A stretch of 64,000 bases of DNA from Glycine soja. Its lineage: Eukaryota; Streptophyta; Magnoliopsida; Fabales; Fabaceae. The stretch lies in assembly GCF_004193775.1 (NCBI RefSeq), contig NC_041019.1, positions 12,882,204-12,946,203 of the forward strand, read 5' to 3'. Positions 33,880-45,506 of this stretch are shown piece after piece. The translations under genes were made by a program, and so were the position numbers. Under the pieces are notes generated by a model that worked only from the letters and a program-made list of their open reading frames with translations, was not told where the DNA came from and did no database searches. Position 1 is the first letter of the stretch, and every line of letters begins with the position of its first letter.

Positions 33880-34890
33880 TTTGATAAACCCAAGGCCCAT
33901 CCTTGGTGAGCCTTGACAAAACCCAGGACAAACGCTTCCTTGGTCGCAGCTCCATAGGCTCGTCAAACCCAAGGTCTGCCTTTGGTGAGTTTGGCTTCTC
34001 CAAAGGCTGGTCAAACTCAAGGTCCACCCTTGGTGAGTCCCACTTATCCAAAGGCTTGTCAAACCAAAGGTCCATCCTTGTTGAGTCTCATAGGCTCGTC
34101 AAACCCGTGGTCCACCCTTGGTAAGTCTCGCTTCTCCAAAGGCTCATCAAATGCAAGGTTTGTCCTTGGTGAGTCTCACAGGCTTGTTAAACCCAAGGTC
34201 TGCCCTTAGTGAGTCTTGCTTCTCCAAAGGCTTATCAAAACAAAGGTCTATCCTTGGTGAGTCTCACAACCTCATCAAACCCAAGGTTCGTCCTTGGTAA
34301 GTTTCACAGGCTCATGAAACCCAAGGTCTACCTTTGGTGAGTCTTGCTTCTCCCAAGGCTCATCAAATCCAAGGTCTATCCTTGGTTAGTCTCATAGGCT
34401 TGTCAAACTCAAGGTCCACTCCTGATGAGTCTTACTTCTCCAAAGGCTTGTCAAACCCAAGGTCCCTTCTTGGTGAGTCTTGCTTCTCCAAAGGCTTGTC
34501 AAACCCAAGGTTCATCCTTGTTGAGTCTCACAGGCTCGTCAAACCCACGGTCCGTCCTTGGTGAGTGTCGCTTCTCCAAAGGCTCGTTAAACCTAAGGTT
34601 CATCCTTGGTTAGTCTCATAGGCTCATCAAACCCAAGGTCCACCCTTGGTTGGTTTCAGTTCTCCAAAGGCTTGTCAAACCCAAGGTCCGTTCTTGGTGA
34701 GTCTCACTTCTCCAAAGGCTCGTCAAACCTAAGGTCCATCCTTGGTGAGTCTCGCTTCTTCAAAGGCTTGTCAAACCTAAGGTCCGCCCTTGGTGAGCCT
34801 CTCTAAAACCCAAGGTTGAGCATTTCCCTAGTCCAAGGTTCGTTGAATCCAAGGTCCGCTCTTTGTGAGCCTCTCCCTTGCCAAATTTTA
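33880..34890 (+). repeat. Minisatellite with interleaved 48- and 40-bp units
   Basis: About 21 head-to-tail units of the form CAAACCCAAGGTCCACCCTT followed by GGTGAGTCTC and either a long end (GCTTCTCCAAAGGCTCGT, 48 bp) or a short end (ATAGGCTCGT, 40 bp). Each unit carries a small inverted repeat CCAAGG/CCTTGG around four to five bases. It follows integrase in the Tat element. Long frames on both strands here are translations of the repeat. Confidence 0.92.
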
Positions 34891-35574
34891 CATTCGCAAA
34901 AATCTGAGGTAAGAAAGGTCCGCCCTTGTAAGTTTCCTTATTATTTACTTTTATTTATGCAGGAAGACAAGTTTGCAAGAACAACAGAAACCAAAGGTCT
35001 AGCCTTGGTTCAGAAATCCAAGGTTCATCCTAGGTACAAAAACCTAAAGTCTATCCTTGGTACGGACTCCTACAAAACCTAAGGCATGCCTTTGGTCAGC
35101 TTGCTCCTTGGGAACTATAAAGACAATAGTCAAAAGTCTAGGTTCCATAAGGCAAAACGAACTACCACTAAACTGGTCAGCAAGGCCTTCAACCAGGTGG
35201 AAGTCATACTAACTCCTTACAAGCATTAAAGGAGAAGCTCCGCAAAGCAAAATGAAGCCTCACCAGATGAGTGACAAGATCTTTAACCAGGTTGAAATCA
35301 AAATTGAGATGATTTTATGTCATCTAGCTCTCTATTTCATACAAAGCCGACAAGGTCTTGCTTCCTACGCTGTCGAAGATCTCAAGATGACCTATCTTTA
35401 CTACCACAAGCAGCGAAGCATTGCAACATGCAAGACATACAAACATACAAATAGTGCAAAATTCGTCAAAAAATGAAAAAAAATGCATTATCAAAGGATG
35501 AATTGTCATAATTACATAGCCATTGTGACCAAAATCCAACAAAGAAGAAAATATAAAAGGTAACCTAAACATTG
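34891..35574 (+). other. Tat 3' spacer after the minisatellite
   Basis: No gene. Degenerate CAAGGT/CCTTGG pieces continue to about 35095, then unique sequence with two related blocks (AACCAGGTGGAAGTCA near 35196, AACCAGGTTGAAATCA near 35285). Confidence 0.55.
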
Positions 35575-37930
35575 GCATCATCGCTTTGTTCCTCAGCATT
35601 CTGCTCCTCGTCGGCCTACTCCTTGGTAGTAATATCTTCCTCATCAAGAAGAACACCATCCTTCACATCCTTGAAAGGGTAAAAAAGATCCAAGTCAAGA
35701 CAATTGGTGAAGAACTCGGCTTTCCCAATGGCCTTTTGAAAGCCCTTTTCATGCTTCTCTAAAGCCTATTTCTTGTATATTAGCAGCTCCTCTTCTAGCT
35801 CTTTTCTGGCCTCCATCTCCTTGGATGCCCGTAGCTCGAACTCTTCTAGCCTGGACTCTGACTCCTTCAGTCTGGCCTCTAAGTTAGCAACCACCTTGGA
35901 AGGCTCATCCTTCTTCGCCACAGTGTTCTCCACCCTATCAGCCAACTCATTTTTCTCCCTCTACAATCCCTTGCAATGCTTAAAAAGCTCATCACCATCC
36001 AATCTGGTGCGCAACAACCTGGCAAGGACACTTCCAACCTTGGAAGATAGTTATTGGTTTGACTTCAAAGCTTCAGCAAAGACGGAGGTGACACTAACTA
36101 CCTTAGGGTGCTCCACTCTCTAGATGTATGAGCTGTGACCCTCTATTTGGCAACCTCAGCCTCTAAGCTTGCCACCTTGCTTAGCGCCTCTTGGTGCCTT
36201 TGCCCATTTTTTTTTCTAGGAGTGCCAAACTTCACTTGAAGAAGACCTTAGCCAAATCAGTAGCATTCTAGATGCCAATTGATCAGATAAGATTTTTTAT
36301 CAAAGGTTGACACAAAGCCTACCAGGGTCTTCTTCTCAGGTTTGTAACCAATGCACCACAGTGAATCAGCATCGTTGGAGGTGTAGATGTGATCTAAAGA
36401 AACACAACGATGGGAAGAGGTGGAAGGTGATGTCGATGCCAATACGATTGAGGGGGGAACTGGTGAAGCTGAAGAAGGAGGAGGTAACATCTTGGGAGCA
36501 CTCATTATCGCCACACCGACACTCAGCAAGGGTGCATCGACGGTGGGCAAATGAGCCACGATAGCACTGGTCGAAGTAGCTAACACACTAACTTGAGCTA
36601 TAGAGGAAGTAAACATCTACTGAACAGGCGTAGAAGGAGGAGGTGGAGGAGCATAAATGAAAACAACAGTAGGAGCAGAAGCCTGGTCAGCCAACAAAGT
36701 CGGAGAAGGATCCTACAAACTCGAGGGGTGACTCAAACCAAGCGTCAACCCTACAGCTTACATTAATGTACAAAGGCTAAGAGGAGCCCTCAACTTCTTC
36801 CGTCCTGATACCCTAGGGTTGCCATCTTGCTTCCTCTTAACCAAAACAAAGGAAGGAACACTAGGGGAGACCTCAACAACTTCAATAGTAAGGCCAACCT
36901 CAACAACAGTTTTACCCCCTTCTTCAACATGAGGAATGGCAGCAGACGGTGGCATAGTCCCACCTGCTGGTCTGACCTGCTTCACTAGTGGTCTCCAAGC
37001 GAAGTCACCCATAATATGTGCAAAAAAGACAACAACACAACAAGAATTAGTCTAGGCTAACACTTACCTCAGACATAAAAGAGAACAAGGTAAGACACTT
37101 TACCATCCAAGGTCGCAAGAGGATCGTCTGCTGAAGGAAAACACAAAATGGTGTGCACATCCAGCAAGGTCAGCAGCTACTCTAATATAGCTTTGTTGAC
37201 CCCCTGTACAAGGGTCAGAAGATCCTCATCAAAAGACTTAAACCTGGCGGGGTCAGACTGCTAGTAGAACAGGAAGCGGGACTCTTCGTCACAGTTAAAC
37301 ATCAGTGGAAAACCATTAGCCAGGACCTTGAAGAAATGGTCCTTGAAACAATGAAACATGTTCGAGTCAAACTCGAATAGCTTGTTGGACACGCTATTCA
37401 AGGAGACCAAACTAATTTTGCTCGTCAACTTCAGTTGAAAGAAGAATAAAAACATCGACACAGTAGGTCGAATGTTGAAAAAAGGGAAGAAGACCTCAAA
37501 AGCCCTCACCATGACCTAATTATTCGAGTGGAGTTGAGAAGGGTATTCAAATGCTTAGGTAGAGCACACTGGAACGAGGTCAAGGAAAGAACCAGACTCA
37601 AGACCTTGAACAGACACCTGTACATAAAAAAGAAGGGCGGACTGCCCTATGCCACCCTCCGAAAAGGGAAATCATCACTCCTATAAGCCTGAATGCTTGC
37701 AGGAGTCCTTAAGGCTTGCCAATTTCACTTGGTGCTACAAAGCAACGACACTTTCCATAAAGGTAATGGAGGACCGATATTTCAGAACGTGGTCCCTTAC
37801 CCATTCAAAGCCAGCAACGATAGGGGGGCGATGGCGACTTAGCATTATGGTTATGTTTCACACGAGGGGATGCCCTAACGTCCCCGCAACCACTTTTCCT
37901 TGCTCCCTTAGAAATAGAAGGTGTTAGAAT
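35575..37930 (-). pseudogene. Antisense ORF of the Tat-type element, decayed
   Basis: On the strand opposite to gag-pol. The N-terminal half contains VRAFEVFFPFFNIRPTVSMF and a block ending SDPARFKSFDEDLLTLV, which resembles the plant 'putative gypsy type transposon' domain carried on the antisense strand by Tat/Grande-like elements (37512-37200). A Pro/Ser/Thr-rich middle follows (36616-36257). The C-terminal coiled coil (ELADRVENTVAKKDEPSKV, then LEARLKESESRLEEFELRA) lies at about 35960-35790. Many stops. Its role is unknown. The convergent arrangement would allow antisense transcription across pol. I am confident of the coiled coil, less so of exact ends. Confidence 0.72.
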
Positions 37931-38138
37931 CATGGTGGCCGAAATAGGTTTCCCGACTAGAGAAGCAACGGAAGGGTTCGCCCTCCCACAGAGGCAAGAA
38001 GTGTCTGCACCAACACGGGGCGAGGCCGTCAACCTCTATGAGGAAAAGGACTCATTATAATAAGTCCCACAACAAGTCTCCTCTGAGGAAGAACTACCGA
38101 TGGAGATGACCTTTGGGTCCACCAGGGGTTGCTGAATC
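37931..38138 (+). other. Tat 3' region, no domain recognised
   Basis: Short interval between the antisense ORF and the solo LTR. A minus-strand frame continues here but shows no named motif. Confidence 0.4.
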
Positions 38139-38143
38139 GAACC

Positions 38144-39041
38144 TGATGGAAGCTTGCTTGTGGAGCTTCTATGGAGGCTGGATCTTTGAGCTTCAATGAG
38201 ATCTTTCAATGGTGATTTTCCACCATGGAGATGCAGCAGAAGGCAAAGGAGAAGAGGAGAGGGGAGACATCATCCACTAGGGAATAAGCCATGGAAGAAG
38301 GAACTTCACCACCAAGAATGTGCCTTGGATAAGAAGCTTGAAGAGGATGCTTTAATGGAGGAAAAGAAAGAGAGAAGGTGGGAGCATGAAATTGAAGGAA
38401 TAAAAGAGGGAGAGAAGTGGAACTTTGAAGTGTGTCTCATAAGACTTTCATTCATCAAAGTTACAACAAGTGTTACACATGCTTCTATTTATAGACTAGA
38501 TAGCTTCCTTGAGAAGCTTTCTTGAGAAAACTTCCTTAAGAAGCTTCTTTGAGAAAACTTCCTTGAGAAGCTAGAGCTTAGCTACACACACCTCTATAAT
38601 AACTAAGCTCACCTCCTTGAGAAGATTCCTAAAGAAGCTAGAGCTTAGCTACACACACCTCTCTAATAACTAAGCTCACCTCTTTGAGATGAGAAGCTAA
38701 AGCTTAGCTATACCTCCCCTATAATAGCTAAGCTCACCCCTATTCCAAAAATACAGGAAAATAAAAAAAGTCCCTACTACAAAGACTACTCAAAATGCCC
38801 TGAAATAAAAGGCTAAAACTCTATACTACTAGAATAGCCAAAATACAAGGCCCAAAAAAAGGAAAAACCTGTTCTAATATTTACAAAGAAGAGTGGATCC
38901 AACCTTGACCCATGGGCTCAAAAATCTACCCTAAGGTTCATGAGAACCCTAGGGCCTTCTTTAGTAGCTCTAGCCCAATCCTCTTGGAGCCTCTTGCTCA
39001 TTACTCTGGTAACTGGTCCCTTCCTAGAGAGGATTGCATCA
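38144..39041 (-). mobile_element. Solo LTR (family S1, second copy)
   Basis: An 898-bp segment from TGATGGAAGC to ATTGCATCA, with exact TSDs GAACC at 38139-38143 and 39042-39046. Its last 150 bp match the end of the solo LTR at 21047-22027 (for example GTTCATGAGAACCCTAGGGC). The middle contains a local array of GAGAAGCT and AGCTTAGCTACACACACCTC units (38505-38740). A minus-strand TATA-like CTATAAATAGAAG lies near 38490. Confidence 0.9.
38505..38740. repeat. Local tandem array inside the S1 solo LTR
   Basis: Repeats of CTTCCTTGAGAAGCTT and of AGAGCTTAGCTACACACACC/CTAATAACTAAGCTCACCTC. They are absent from the other S1 copy (21047-22027), which has unrelated sequence at that point. Confidence 0.7.
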
Positions 39042-39046
39042 GAACC

Positions 39047-39779
39047 CCCGGAGTCACTACTGCCCATACCTATGGCAAAGTCATAAATGAAGGAAGAGAT
39101 GATCAAGAGAAAATGTACCTTAAGAACAAGTAAGAGAATCGGAGAAGAAGAGGCAATCATAAGCAAAAGAGCAAAGGAGTTTCGAGGAGGAGAAATTAGG
39201 AATTCAAAAGTGACGGTAGTCACAAATCAAACGTTCATTCCATTTAATGTGAATGCACAACTCTTCGGTAACTGGTAGGAGCTGAAATGGTGCCCTAATT
39301 TTTCGCACAATGATGCAGCTCCACTCACCCACACACCATGTCCCTAGTATGTGTTACTCCACGAGTGACACATATGCAAGAGTATTATGTGTACGCTGCA
39401 CTTGCCTGCAGCAATAGAAAAAACATAAATGTTTGTCTTCAATGCATTCTCTAATGGTCAGAAAAGGGAAAAATAGCCAAATACAGGGACTCCACCCACC
39501 TGACATGTCAGATCCCGCCCGTAAAGCCAAAAGCATGTTCACCTAGGACAAAATTGACAGAAGCAGCCACTTGTCAAGGTTGGAGGGTTTGACAAGCTTG
39601 ACAAGCCTGCAATGTTTGCACCTATCGAGGTTACCACTCTCAACATCAGACAATACTTGTCCATACTTGGGGGCTCCAAGAACTCGCGACCCTCTTACTT
39701 GTCAAGGATACTACCCCAAACATTAGACAATTTCCCTTGATACTGAATAACCTCTTTCGCCCATAAGCCAACTCAAAAC
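39047..39779 (+). other. Tat 3' untranslated region
   Basis: No gene seen. Leads to the polypurine tract before the 3' LTR. Confidence 0.5.
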
Positions 39780-39791
39780 TTGGGAGGCTTA
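39778..39791 (+). promoter_or_regulatory. Polypurine tract of the Tat-type element
   Basis: ACTTGGGAGGCTTA directly before the 3' LTR. Confidence 0.65.
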
Positions 39792-40315
39792 TGTACTATC
39801 CGGGGTCCACAAAATACATGTGTCAAGCTACGTGGCACTCTGATGCACACGTCAACCCTCCATGTCAGCCCTGGCATAGGTGTACAAACATTAGGCCCTT
39901 AGCAGTCAGGTTCTCAACCAATAGGTTATCTTTAACCACTTATTATTTGAATATATTGTTGTATCTTTATCTCATGGAAAGTTCCTAATTATCTATAAGG
40001 TAAGATATTATCTATAAGCCACAATTATCTACTGACTATTATCTACAAGTCGGTAATTATCTGCAAGGGCTATCATGTTACCGTAACAATCCCTACATAC
40101 AAGGATCCATAGCTCCCACTCAACTCTATAAGTACTAGGTTCCTTCTCACTCTCCTAACTCACATACTTACTTGAGCCTCAAAGTCCTTTGTTTTACAGG
40201 TCTCCCCTCTTGTCCTCTTATCAAAGACTATCGTTAGTTTGACGTGTGAGATCTTGGAGCCCACCTTAGCCACGTCCACTCTGACGTGGGACAACTTCAG
40301 ATTTTGGTAAGTACA
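39792..40315 (+). repeat. 3' LTR of the Tat-type element
   Basis: Starts TGTACTATCC and ends AAGTACA. Matches 26102-26647, with a short gap relative to the 5' copy near the transcription start. Confidence 0.88.
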
Positions 40316-41493
40316 TTTTGAATCACAAGGGAATCATAAATCGTGGTTCCTTAATAAGGATTTGGCATAATGGTAGTTTATTTTCAAATTTCATAGATGG
40401 AGGTGGCCATTCATGGACAACATAAGTGCCTTGAAAAATAGGAGAATGGATTCGCTAACATACTCTAGAAGGTCCCACTAGTCTTTCGTTGAATTTGTGC
40501 AATCAAGCTAGAAGTACTAGTCAAAGCTAGCCAAATATGTATATGGTAGCATAGGGAGCATGAAATCACATTCTAAATAGTTATCCTAACATGTGCTAGA
40601 ATGTAATTGATGTTGAAAGAGCTTTTCTCTATCGATTTTATGCCTGATATAAGAAACTCTCATTTTTATTACTATGTCTAAAACTGCATCGATTGACTAA
40701 CCGAGGTAGAAAATCCTCTACAGAGCTGATGTAGGAAGGGTTTGTCATGGTAGTGAATGGATTGATCCACTTGAGGGTATCCTAAAAATTAATTGTGACA
40801 GTGCTGCAAGAGAAATTAGCACGCAAGGGGTTGATTAAGACTCAATGTGGGTATATGCCAATTTACTTGTGGAATCTGACTCATATAGGTTGCGGTTTCT
40901 TTAATAAATGATAGTTGTAGTAGAGAACACTTGTGTTTTGTCGTGGCGGAGGAAGTTCATCACTTGAGTTAATAGATTTGAAACTTGTAGCTTTTGGTGG
41001 ATTGTGAAGGAAGGATGGCAGGTCGAACATGTGCCTTTTATGCTTTTCCCATCTATTTTGTTTACTTGCAAAGAGAAAGGCCAAAATATCTAAGTTTTTA
41101 TAAAATTAGTTAATGTATAAACTAATTCCTAAAAGTTCTCATATTTATAACTTACCTGGAAACTGATTTTAACTTATGTATAATAGCAAGTTGGCATCTA
41201 TATTATTTATTCACATTGTTGTTCAAATCTGTGTCAAATATAAGGAAATGACGCAAAGGACATGTCACCAAACACACAATAAACTCAATTTAACTTTTTA
41301 CATAATTAAGTTTATTTTATCTTATCTTCCTATTTTCTTATGCTATAAATGTTTATGAAAAAAATTCATTTAAATATACCTTTAAAGAATGTACAAAAGA
41401 AAAAGAGACCTTAAAAGTGGGCTTCACATCAAAATACATTCATTCCACTTTCGGATGGAAAAATAAAGGAAAGTACCTGCTTTTTAATGTACG
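40316..41493. other. No gene recognised
   Basis: Unique AT-rich sequence between the Tat-type element and the CACTA end. Confidence 0.5.
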
Positions 41494-41810
41494 CTACTAC
41501 AAAAAGCCTTTTTTATGACGCAGATATGACGTTGGTCGCTATAAAACCATCTTAAATAGTGAGACAGTGGCATTTATGTAATTTTTAGCTTTTAAAATGA
41601 AGACAATTTTGAAAACCCGTCTTCGAATGACCTCTTCAACGATGATGGCTGGTGTAACCATCTTAGAATGTCGTGTATGAAAAAACAATGACATTTTTTA
41701 ATTAATTGGAAATTATTTAAGATGTGTATAAGCTACAACCGTCTTTGAAAGCAGGGAGATAAAGACAGTTTTTGACCATCGTCTTTAACTTTAAAGATAC
41801 AAAATAATTA
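41494..41810. repeat. CACTA terminus and subterminal motif cluster
   Basis: Motifs such as AACCCGTCTTCGAATGACC, ACCGTCTTTGAAAGCAGGG, AAAGACAGTTTTTGACCATC and CGTCTTTAA recur in both orientations. Subterminal repeats of this kind are transposase-binding sites in CACTA elements. Confidence 0.65.
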
Positions 41811-42971
41811 ACTTGTCCTCTCCTTTCCTGCGTGCTTACTATCCTTGAACCATCCATCATTGTCATGCTCATTGTGCTTCTTTAATCCCTCACCCTAGGT
41901 CGCGCATTGCTGTTACTCAACCTCCTGCTGTGGGCTTAGTGTAGCTGCCGCCATGGGCTTAGTGTTGGTAGCGTCGTGACCTAGCTGCATGTAGGGCACT
42001 GTTGTCATTTGGTCATGTATTCTCTTTCCTTACTAAACAATACCCTCTGAAATATAAGTAAATACTAGCATTCCCTATCTATTTAGGGATTCATAGTGAT
42101 TTAGGAATCATTGAAACTCCCTAGCTAGGTAAATGTCTTTGTTTTTTGCAACTCTGCCTATGGTGGGTTGTGATGTTCCATGTTTGTGGAGTCAATGACC
42201 TTTTGAACTTGAAACTGAAGTGCACTATTATTACTAATAAAAAAAGGGGGCAGGAGAACCACATGAACCATGTGACCTCTCTGTATATTCGAGTGGTGAC
42301 CTAGAGTTCTATACCAACTTAGAATAGAAACTGTAGATCGAGAACATTTATCTGCTCTGATTATAGTGAATAATAAAAATTAAGAGCTATGAACACATTT
42401 ATCTTTATTTCTGCATGCTTATGAGGTCTTCCTTCAATAATACTTGTATATGTTTTTCTTATTTTGATATTGTTTCTTGCTTGATTCTTTTTCTTTTACA
42501 TGTGCTGCTGTTTTTTCTGAAAAGTGTACCTTAAGTGGAGACTAAGTCAAATTTTATTCTTCATTTTGCCCTTAGTCATGTTCATTTCCTATATTATGAT
42601 GCTATAACCATCCTTGTGTGTTTATCAAGTTAAAAATCTAGTTTCCCTTACACTAAACGTCTCAGTCTCCACTGCACAAGGGAATGAGAGAACATTATGT
42701 TGCTCTATTCTGTAACTGTTTGTTTCTTTTATTCTATAACTTTTTTGGTAATCAATGTATTTAACCCCTATAAAGCCTTAGTGAAGCAAACGACCAACAA
42801 CCAGACATTCATTTATACCATTTTTGGTTCAGTCACATAATAAGAGGACAAATTTTACCTTAAATCCATATTGTAGTATCGTGAAATTTCCTTTTGGAAC
42901 TGCCTATTGCAATTGGGTTTTTGGTAAATTGCGGGAGTAACAAAGTTTAATTGTAATAGGATTTATCCAAC

Positions 42972-42974
<3 letters not shown>
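41811..42974 (+). other. CACTA 5' non-coding region
   Basis: Mixed sequence resembling a leader plus introns (T-rich with splice-like sites). No reading frame of note. Confidence 0.45.

Positions 42975-43030
<56 letters not shown>
42975..43030. repeat. (AT)28 microsatellite
   Basis: An uninterrupted AT dinucleotide run of 56 bp. Confidence 0.97.
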
Positions 43031-43033
<3 letters not shown>

Positions 43034-43246
43034 ATACATAAGTCACGTCATTAGGCCTTAATTGAAAGAACTATGAACAATGGATATGATAATACGAAGA
43101 AACAATTTTTATCCTTTATTGCTCAATAAACAGTTTTTTTTTCCAAATGTGATAACCAATTTAACTTTTTAGCCCCTATATGATAAGATACGTTTAGCTA
43201 CAAACAGAGTTCTAGGTCCATTAAACACCAAAACCTACATGTTACC

Positions 43247-44110
43247 TATCATACCCTAATTTCGTCCGGGAACCTTCATTTGCTAACATTTGTATTCTTG
43301 CAAGCCGAATTGAGTTGCTTAACACCAATTGTCGTGCATTCTGTTGGGTTTTGGGGCAAAAGGGTCACTTTTGCGGCATTTTTCAGCCCCTGGGCCCACT
43401 AGAAATCTTAGGGATGAAGTAACCAGCTCACCTGAGCGAGCTAGATTACTTCAGGAGGAAGCAAGCAGCTTGCTTGGGCGAGCTACTGCGTAACCTCCAC
43501 CCCTCATTTGCTATAAATAAGCATGAAGGGGCTGAAGGCAAGAGGTCCTGAGGTTCCCCAAGGTCCAGAGGTCCAAAGAGAAGAAGAAAGAAGAGAAAAG
43601 AAGAAGAAATAAGAGAAAAAGAAGCTAAAACGCCGTCGAATTGTGACTGCAATCGATTTCTACATCGTTCTTCATTCGTTCTTCGGTCGTTCTTCGTTCT
43701 TCATCCGGTTAGTGATTGCTTTAAGGATATGAATTTGATATATGGACCCTTAGGAGTCCTCTCTATTTTTTTGTGCATCTTCATCTCCTTCTTTGATCAT
43801 CAGTAATCGCTTTTCTTTTATAAAGTAAGTTTTAACCGATCATTAGTGCTGTAAGTTATCTTTAAAAAAGGATTGAAGATTAATGAGCCAAAACCAAATA
43901 AAACCAACTCATAAACCTTCATTTCGTAAAAAAAAAATAAAAATCAAGAGATCGTTCAAAGGTCCAACGCCTTAACGATTCTCTTGTTTCAAAAATCAAG
44001 AGGTTGTTTCAAGGTCCAACACCTTAACGATTCTCTCCACTTTTCAAAAATCAAAACATCGTTTCGATAAGTAAGACTGACTTCGTAGTTCAAACAACAA
44101 GTTTGTTTTA
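43247..44110 (+). repeat. Ogre-type LTR sequence (solo or partial)
   Basis: Begins near TATCATACCCTAATTTCGTC, typical of Ogre-like LTR starts with TG changed to TA. It contains GCTTGGGCGAGCTAC-type blocks and a TATA box CTATAAATAAGC (near 43512). It ends near a duplicated unit GTCCAACGCCTTAACGATTC / GTCCAACACCTTAACGATTC (about 43963 and 44017). The 3' border and TSD are not clear. It may be a solo LTR in the CACTA element or the displaced 5' LTR of the Ogre-like element downstream. Confidence 0.6.
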
Positions 44111-45506
44111 ACCAGATGAAAATAGTACCAACCCATGAATTTGACATAAGCTTAGATTGATCTTTTGATGAAAAAACTATGTATAGCTCAAATCAAACAC
44201 TAATATGGTCAAACCCAATTAATAAAAATCACTAGAACTACAACCATAACAATCAAACAGTATCCTCTTCCACTCATTTAACAATTGAAGTTTATGGAGT
44301 GAAATGACCATCTCTAACTGGAGCAAACAACTTGAATAGGGAAAAGAATGCTAGTAGTAATGTCTAAATTGGTAAAGTTACAAATGATTCAACTCCTAGG
44401 CATGGTAACATTAAACAAGGAATGTGTTTGTAACTGTGTTAAGACAGATACACCAAATTGATAAACTCACACCAAATTTTTGTTCATCACGATAGCAGTT
44501 ACCTAATTGGAAGAGGAACAGGGCAACACCTCCTTAAAGTTCAAGCATGCCCCATTCTGTTTAAGCACCCTAAGTCTTTTGTAGCACAAGATTCATAGGA
44601 GTATCTTTATGACCAACTGACAATAATGAATAACAAACAAGATAAGATACTAAGCAAGTTTCTAACAAAAGTTTAAATGTATCTCTGTGAATTAAGAAAG
44701 CATGGGTTTCCCAACATTGAATAGTATATATATCCATATAAGTTTTGCACATGTACAACAACTAAAGTAGTTTCCTACAACACTTAGATGGAAAAATGTT
44801 TAAGCTGTATATAAACAAGAGAATGAATTCATGTGAATTAATTAACTCTTCCTTTGAACCTACCTTTTGGATCTAAATGGAATATTACTCTAATTCACAA
44901 CTTACAATGTTAGTCATTTGCACTTATTATACCTTACAAATGAAGTTTTTTATTTGAGTTTCTGCATATGGGTGCAAGTCCAACATGCTTTAGTTGATAT
45001 TACAGTTGTGTGCTCATTACATGTTTGTTGTTCTATTCCTATTGTTTAATGTTAAACATATGTGCATTGTGAGTGAACCATAGTTTCCCGTTTGAGATGG
45101 AATACAATGATTAATATGAAAAGTTTGGATAAATCATTGTATTCAATATTGAATTGTCCATTTGGACAGTTCGGGAAGAGTCATTTTCATTATTTATTCA
45201 TACTTATAGGTTAAGTATGTTGCGTTAAATTTTATGCAATTTTGGTTTACTGCATATTGCTTTGTTCTCCGGGTGCATACTTGATGGTGGTGAGTACATA
45301 TCATTGCTTTCATGTCGTGTACTTGGAGACCAATGTGAAATGCTGCCGAAATTTCATCAAATTTAACATAATGTACTTAACTGTTACGTATGAATGAAAT
45401 ATAAAAAATGCCTTCCTGAATGGGATAGGACCACATCTTTTTTATGAAAAAAGTGTGGATTTTCATGCATTTGGCAGAACGTAGTCAGTATGACAGACCT
45501 ATACCC
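44111..45506 (+). other. CACTA non-coding region before the transposase exon
   Basis: AT-rich, intron-like. An acceptor-like GCATTTGGCAG lies just before 45480. No gene. Confidence 0.4.

Larger units (their letters stand above)
26102..40315 (+). mobile_element. Tat-type Ty3-gypsy retrotransposon, decayed, with nested insertions
   Basis: A 14.2-kb element between direct repeats 26102-26647 and 39792-40315. Order is gag, protease, RT, RNase H, a second (archaeal-type) RNase H, integrase, then a long 3' region with a minisatellite and an ORF on the opposite strand. The second RNase H and the antisense ORF place it in the Tat branch. Solo LTRs of two other families sit in gag (27320-28966) and in the 3' region (38144-39041). 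No matching TSD was found outside the LTRs. Frame changes and stops are frequent, so it cannot move by itself. Confidence 0.9.

Noticed and set aside
33880..34890. Regularly spaced repeats resembling a CRISPR array
   Set aside because: Units are head to tail with no unique spacers, in a plant retrotransposon.
33860..35082. Several frames with repeated SKGLSNPRS-type peptides on both strands
   Set aside because: Products of the 48/40-bp minisatellite; not evidence of a repeat protein.
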